From: Boseongicola sp.
GTDB taxonomy: Bacteria > Pseudomonadota > Alphaproteobacteria > Rhodobacterales > Rhodobacteraceae
Direction of reading: 5' to 3'
DNA length: 64,000 bases
Assembly (NCBI GenBank): GCA_014075275.1
Contig: CP046179.1
Location: 2,613,932 to 2,677,931 of the forward strand
The number at the start of each line of letters is the position of its first letter. Position 1 is the first letter of the stretch. Under the pieces are notes generated by a model. It had not been told where the DNA came from, searched no databases, and saw only the letters and a list, made by a program, of their open reading frames with translations. This document shows positions 61,658 to 64,000 of this stretch, one piece after another. The translations under genes were made by a program, and so were the position numbers.

Positions 61658-62053
61658 ATGCTAACAGGTTCTTGCCATTGCGGTAATATTGAATGGACAC
61701 TCGACGCGCTTCCAACTTTGGTCACGACCTGTAACTGCACGGTTTGTCGGCGCTATGGGTCCATGTGTGCCTATGGGATCTTGGATCAGGACATTCACAC
61801 GTCTGGGAAATCAGAGTCCTATCGGCGTCAGGATAGCGGGTCCATCAACTTTCACTTCTGTACCACATGCGGTTGCATGACCCACTTTATCGAAAGTTCA
61901 CCTAACAAAACTGGCAAGATACGGACGGCGGTCAATGTCCGAATGTCCGATCCTTCGCCAATCAACGACGTGCCGATCCGTCATTTCGAAGGACACAATA
62001 GTTTCACACCACTCCCTTCTGATGGTCGGACTGTTCGCGATATGTGGTTTTGA
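61658..62053 (+). CDS. GFA-family (glutathione-dependent formaldehyde-activating) protein
   Basis: 131 residues with the zinc motif GSCHCGNIEW, TTCNCTVCRRYGSM and FCTTCGCMTHF (Cys clusters of Mss4-like folds). GFA proteins help glutathione trap formaldehyde. Its place in the Rieske operon fits disposal of formaldehyde made by N-demethylation. Confidence 0.9.
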   Translation: MLTGSCHCGNIEWTLDALPTLVTTCNCTVCRRYGSMCAYGILDQDIHTSGKSESYRRQDSGSINFHFCTTCGCMTHFIESSPNKTGKIRTAVNVRMSDPSPINDVPIRHFEGHNSFTPLPSDGRTVRDMWF

Positions 62054-62147
62054 CGGCCGAAAGGTCGTCGTTCGTCAACAAACCCTATCTTTAAAGACCC
62101 TCCCAAGCGATTTGGGTTTAGGGATCTTTACGCGGGCCGCTGTCCGA

Positions 62148-62942
62148 TCACCGACATGAACATGATTGATCCGAAAAAGGTGCCGTTCTTAATGCCTTAA
62201 TGCGCGCCCGCGCTTCGTCTATCAACATGTCGCGACCCTCGGGGCCGAGTAGCCCATCCGACACCATAAATTCAGCGCCCCGCGATATCAGCGTCAGGAA
62301 ATACGCCGCATCGCCATCGGCAAAATAGGGATGCGCGTCGCGTCGGCCCACCTTAAATCCAGATTCTTCAAGTCGATGGGTAAGTGTCCGGCACAACCAT
62401 TTGTCGTGAATTAAGTTGGCCGCAACTTGTTCCAGACAAGCCTGAAGTGGGTCCAGGTCCCCTAAGGCCGTCGTATTGGCTGCATAATCCCCATCAAACA
62501 CCACAATTTGCCCGCCGGGTTTCAACAGCCTAAACGCCTCGCGCAATGCCTTGGCAGGTTCAGGTATGTGGCAAAGGGTTGTGTGAAATACGACCAGATC
62601 AAATTCCTGATCGGCAAAGCCGGTTGACCGCCCGTCGCCGGTAACAAAACTCAGGTTCTCGATGTCACCAAATCGGCTCACAGCCCGGTTGATCAGCGCC
62701 GGACTAGGATCAAGACCGACAGCACAGCCAGCACCCGTTGTCTGCACCAGATCAGCAATAACGTGCCCAGTGCCGCTGCCGATTTCCAATACCCTGGCGC
62801 CCGGCTCAACATCCAGCCAATCAAAGTAACGCCGCCGCATATCGATCATCTGCGGATCATTGGCACGAATTGTCAGTGCATCTCCCAACAACTCCTGAGT
62901 TTTCACCGGCACGTCGGCAATTGTCGAATAAAGGTCAGGCAT
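62148..62942 (-). CDS. Class I SAM-dependent methyltransferase
   Basis: 264 residues from ATG MPDLYSTIADVPVKTQELLG; a longer frame to 63005 exists. SAM motif I ARVLEIGSGTGHVIADLVQT (about 49-68), FDLVVFHTTLCHIPEPAKAL (motif IV region). Ubiquinone/tocopherol-type methyltransferase fold; target unknown. Divergent from the LysR gene. Confidence 0.88.
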   Translation of the reverse strand: MPDLYSTIADVPVKTQELLGDALTIRANDPQMIDMRRRYFDWLDVEPGARVLEIGSGTGHVIADLVQTTGAGCAVGLDPSPALINRAVSRFGDIENLSFVTGDGRSTGFADQEFDLVVFHTTLCHIPEPAKALREAFRLLKPGGQIVVFDGDYAANTTALGDLDPLQACLEQVAANLIHDKWLCRTLTHRLEESGFKVGRRDAHPYFADGDAAYFLTLISRGAEFMVSDGLLGPEGRDMLIDEARARIKALRTAPFSDQSCSCR

Positions 62943-63056
62943 GTCGAAAGTCCTCAATCTGGTTCCACTCGCAACAGCATCACGACTTCCCCGTGCCCGG
63001 AACATTCCCTAATGTGGAAACGACGAATTGCAGAATTGCACAGGGCGGACTTGATC

Positions 63057-64000
63057 ATGGGTAGGTCGAAAACGACATTTGCTCACGGCATCCGTGGTCT
63101 CGATTGGAGCGATCTGCACTTGATCCTGGCGATTTGCCGTAGTGAAAGCCTGTCAGGGGCGGCCCGCACCCTTGGTATCAATCACTCGACTGTATCCCGC
63201 AAAATCAACGCCATCGAAGACAAAACAGGCGTGCGTTTTTTTGATCGATTGCCCCAGGGCTACTTGATGACAAAAGCAGGACACGCGGCCCACGAACACG
63301 CCCAGCGGATCGAAAAAGAGGTAGACGATCTCAGTCGCAAGATACTTGCCCAGGACGCGACTTTATCGGGACCAATTCGTCTGACCTGCTCCGAGGGGCT
63401 GGCAGTCGAACTTGCCCCCAAACTGGTCGCCGAATTCTGCAAAGAGCACCCGGATGTCTCTGTTCACATTGAACCACAACATACGACGCTGGATCTGTCT
63501 AAAAAGGCCGCAGAAGTCGCGGTTCGCTATGCCAAAAATCCGGCTGAAAGCGCCTTTGGACGCAAAGCCTGCGCCTTTCGCGCCACCTTGTATTCAAGCC
63601 GCGCTTACATCAACAAAACACGCGGGATATCAATGGCCGATCAAAACTGGTGCGTCGCCGCCGATACCGCCAACTGGTTGGTTCCATTGATCTTTCCAAG
63701 CACCGAGGCTGTGGCTCAACGCACGGTTATGAGTTCCGGCTCGCCACTTGGCGTCATCAACGCGGTGGCTTCAGGGCAGGGCAACATGGTCATGGCGTGC
63801 AACCTTGTCGATGCCGATCTCCGTCTTGTGCGCATCTCGGAAAATCTGGAACACCTAAACATGGACGTCTGGATTCTCACTCACAACGACTTGCGCCAAA
63901 CAGCCCGTATTCGCGCATTGATGACCCACCTTTACGACGGCATATCCGCCAGACGGGCCGAGTTCATGGGCAAGGTCAGGGCAGGTGGGGTGGAGATTCT
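63057..64000 (+). CDS. LysR-family regulator, 3' end beyond window
   Basis: Frame opens at ATG 63057 and remains open to the window edge, 314 codons. N-terminal winged helix (DWSDLHLILAICRSESLSGA, ARTLGINHSTVSRKINAIED, about 17-56) and a LysR substrate domain (GPIRLTCSEGLAVELAPKLV, DVSVHIEPQ, AAEVAVRYAKNP). Divergent from the methyltransferase gene, which it may control. Expected total length is about 300-320, so only a few codons are missing. Confidence 0.9.
   Translation, partial: MGRSKTTFAHGIRGLDWSDLHLILAICRSESLSGAARTLGINHSTVSRKINAIEDKTGVRFFDRLPQGYLMTKAGHAAHEHAQRIEKEVDDLSRKILAQDATLSGPIRLTCSEGLAVELAPKLVAEFCKEHPDVSVHIEPQHTTLDLSKKAAEVAVRYAKNPAESAFGRKACAFRATLYSSRAYINKTRGISMADQNWCVAADTANWLVPLIFPSTEAVAQRTVMSSGSPLGVINAVASGQGNMVMACNLVDADLRLVRISENLEHLNMDVWILTHNDLRQTARIRALMTHLYDGISARRAEFMGKVRAGGVEI

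Overview
The window looks like a chromosomal segment of a marine Rhodobacterales (Roseobacter-type) alphaproteobacterium. The basis is a GTA-like tail module, a sorbitol/mannitol (smo) operon, a PdhB with its own lipoyl domain, DUF2793, DUF1194 and DUF6127-type proteins, and a methylated-amine catabolic cluster. No 16S, tRNA or other taxonomic marker gene is present, so the assignment is by gene content only.

Layout. (1) 1-12156, plus strand: right arm of a siphophage-type prophage with very GC-rich genes: tail tube, tail assembly chaperone with a textbook -1 slippery site, tape measure, four genes in the order of GTA gp12-gp15, a DUF2793/C1q-like tail protein, and a lysis cassette (M15 endolysin, nested Rz/Rz1 spanins, Rz carrying an amber codon). 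(2) 12170-24723, minus strand: a BREX phage-defence operon (HTH, brxR, brxE, brxA, brxB, brxC, pglX, pglZ, brxL) that ends 13 bases from the prophage spanin gene. It is heavily rearranged. BrxC is fused in frame to the N-terminal region of PglX, the C-terminal region of PglX is fused in frame to PglZ, PglX carries two single-base frame changes, and BrxL has an in-frame ochre codon. (3) 25089-31159: FCD/GntR regulator, TRAP transporter (binding protein interrupted by a stop codon, fused QM permease) and D-lactate dehydrogenase. (4) 31186-38735, minus: LacI regulator and smoEFGK-smoS-mtlK polyol uptake and oxidation. (5) 38882-42852: Lrp, UspA, then an IS3-family element joining a 5' fragment of an alanine/Na+ symporter gene to a 3' fragment of a GTA gp15-like gene, followed by DUF2793 and a DksA/TraR protein. 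(6) 42950-50132: cysE, cysK, a broken NTF2-like gene, and the pyruvate dehydrogenase operon pdhA-VOC-pdhB-orf(frameshifted)-pdhC. (7) 50304-52879: small membrane protein, DUF1194 protein, a remnant of a ProW-type permease and an alpha/beta hydrolase. (8) 53201-62053: divergent operons around an RpiR regulator encoding a Rieske oxygenase, an FAD/GcvT-type demethylase, two enolase-superfamily enzymes, a class III aminotransferase, a CMD-family protein and a GFA-family protein. This is best read as catabolism of an N-methylated (probably proline-betaine-like) compound. (9) 62148-64000: SAM methyltransferase and a LysR regulator cut by the window end.

Two themes deserve attention. The BREX locus has a very unusual architecture, two in-frame gene fusions plus smaller lesions, and could be a decaying system or a compact variant. 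The window also holds seven single-nucleotide lesions (four frameshifts, three in-frame stops) in otherwise well-conserved genes, which is either real gene decay or a sequence-quality problem and must be settled before any functional claim.
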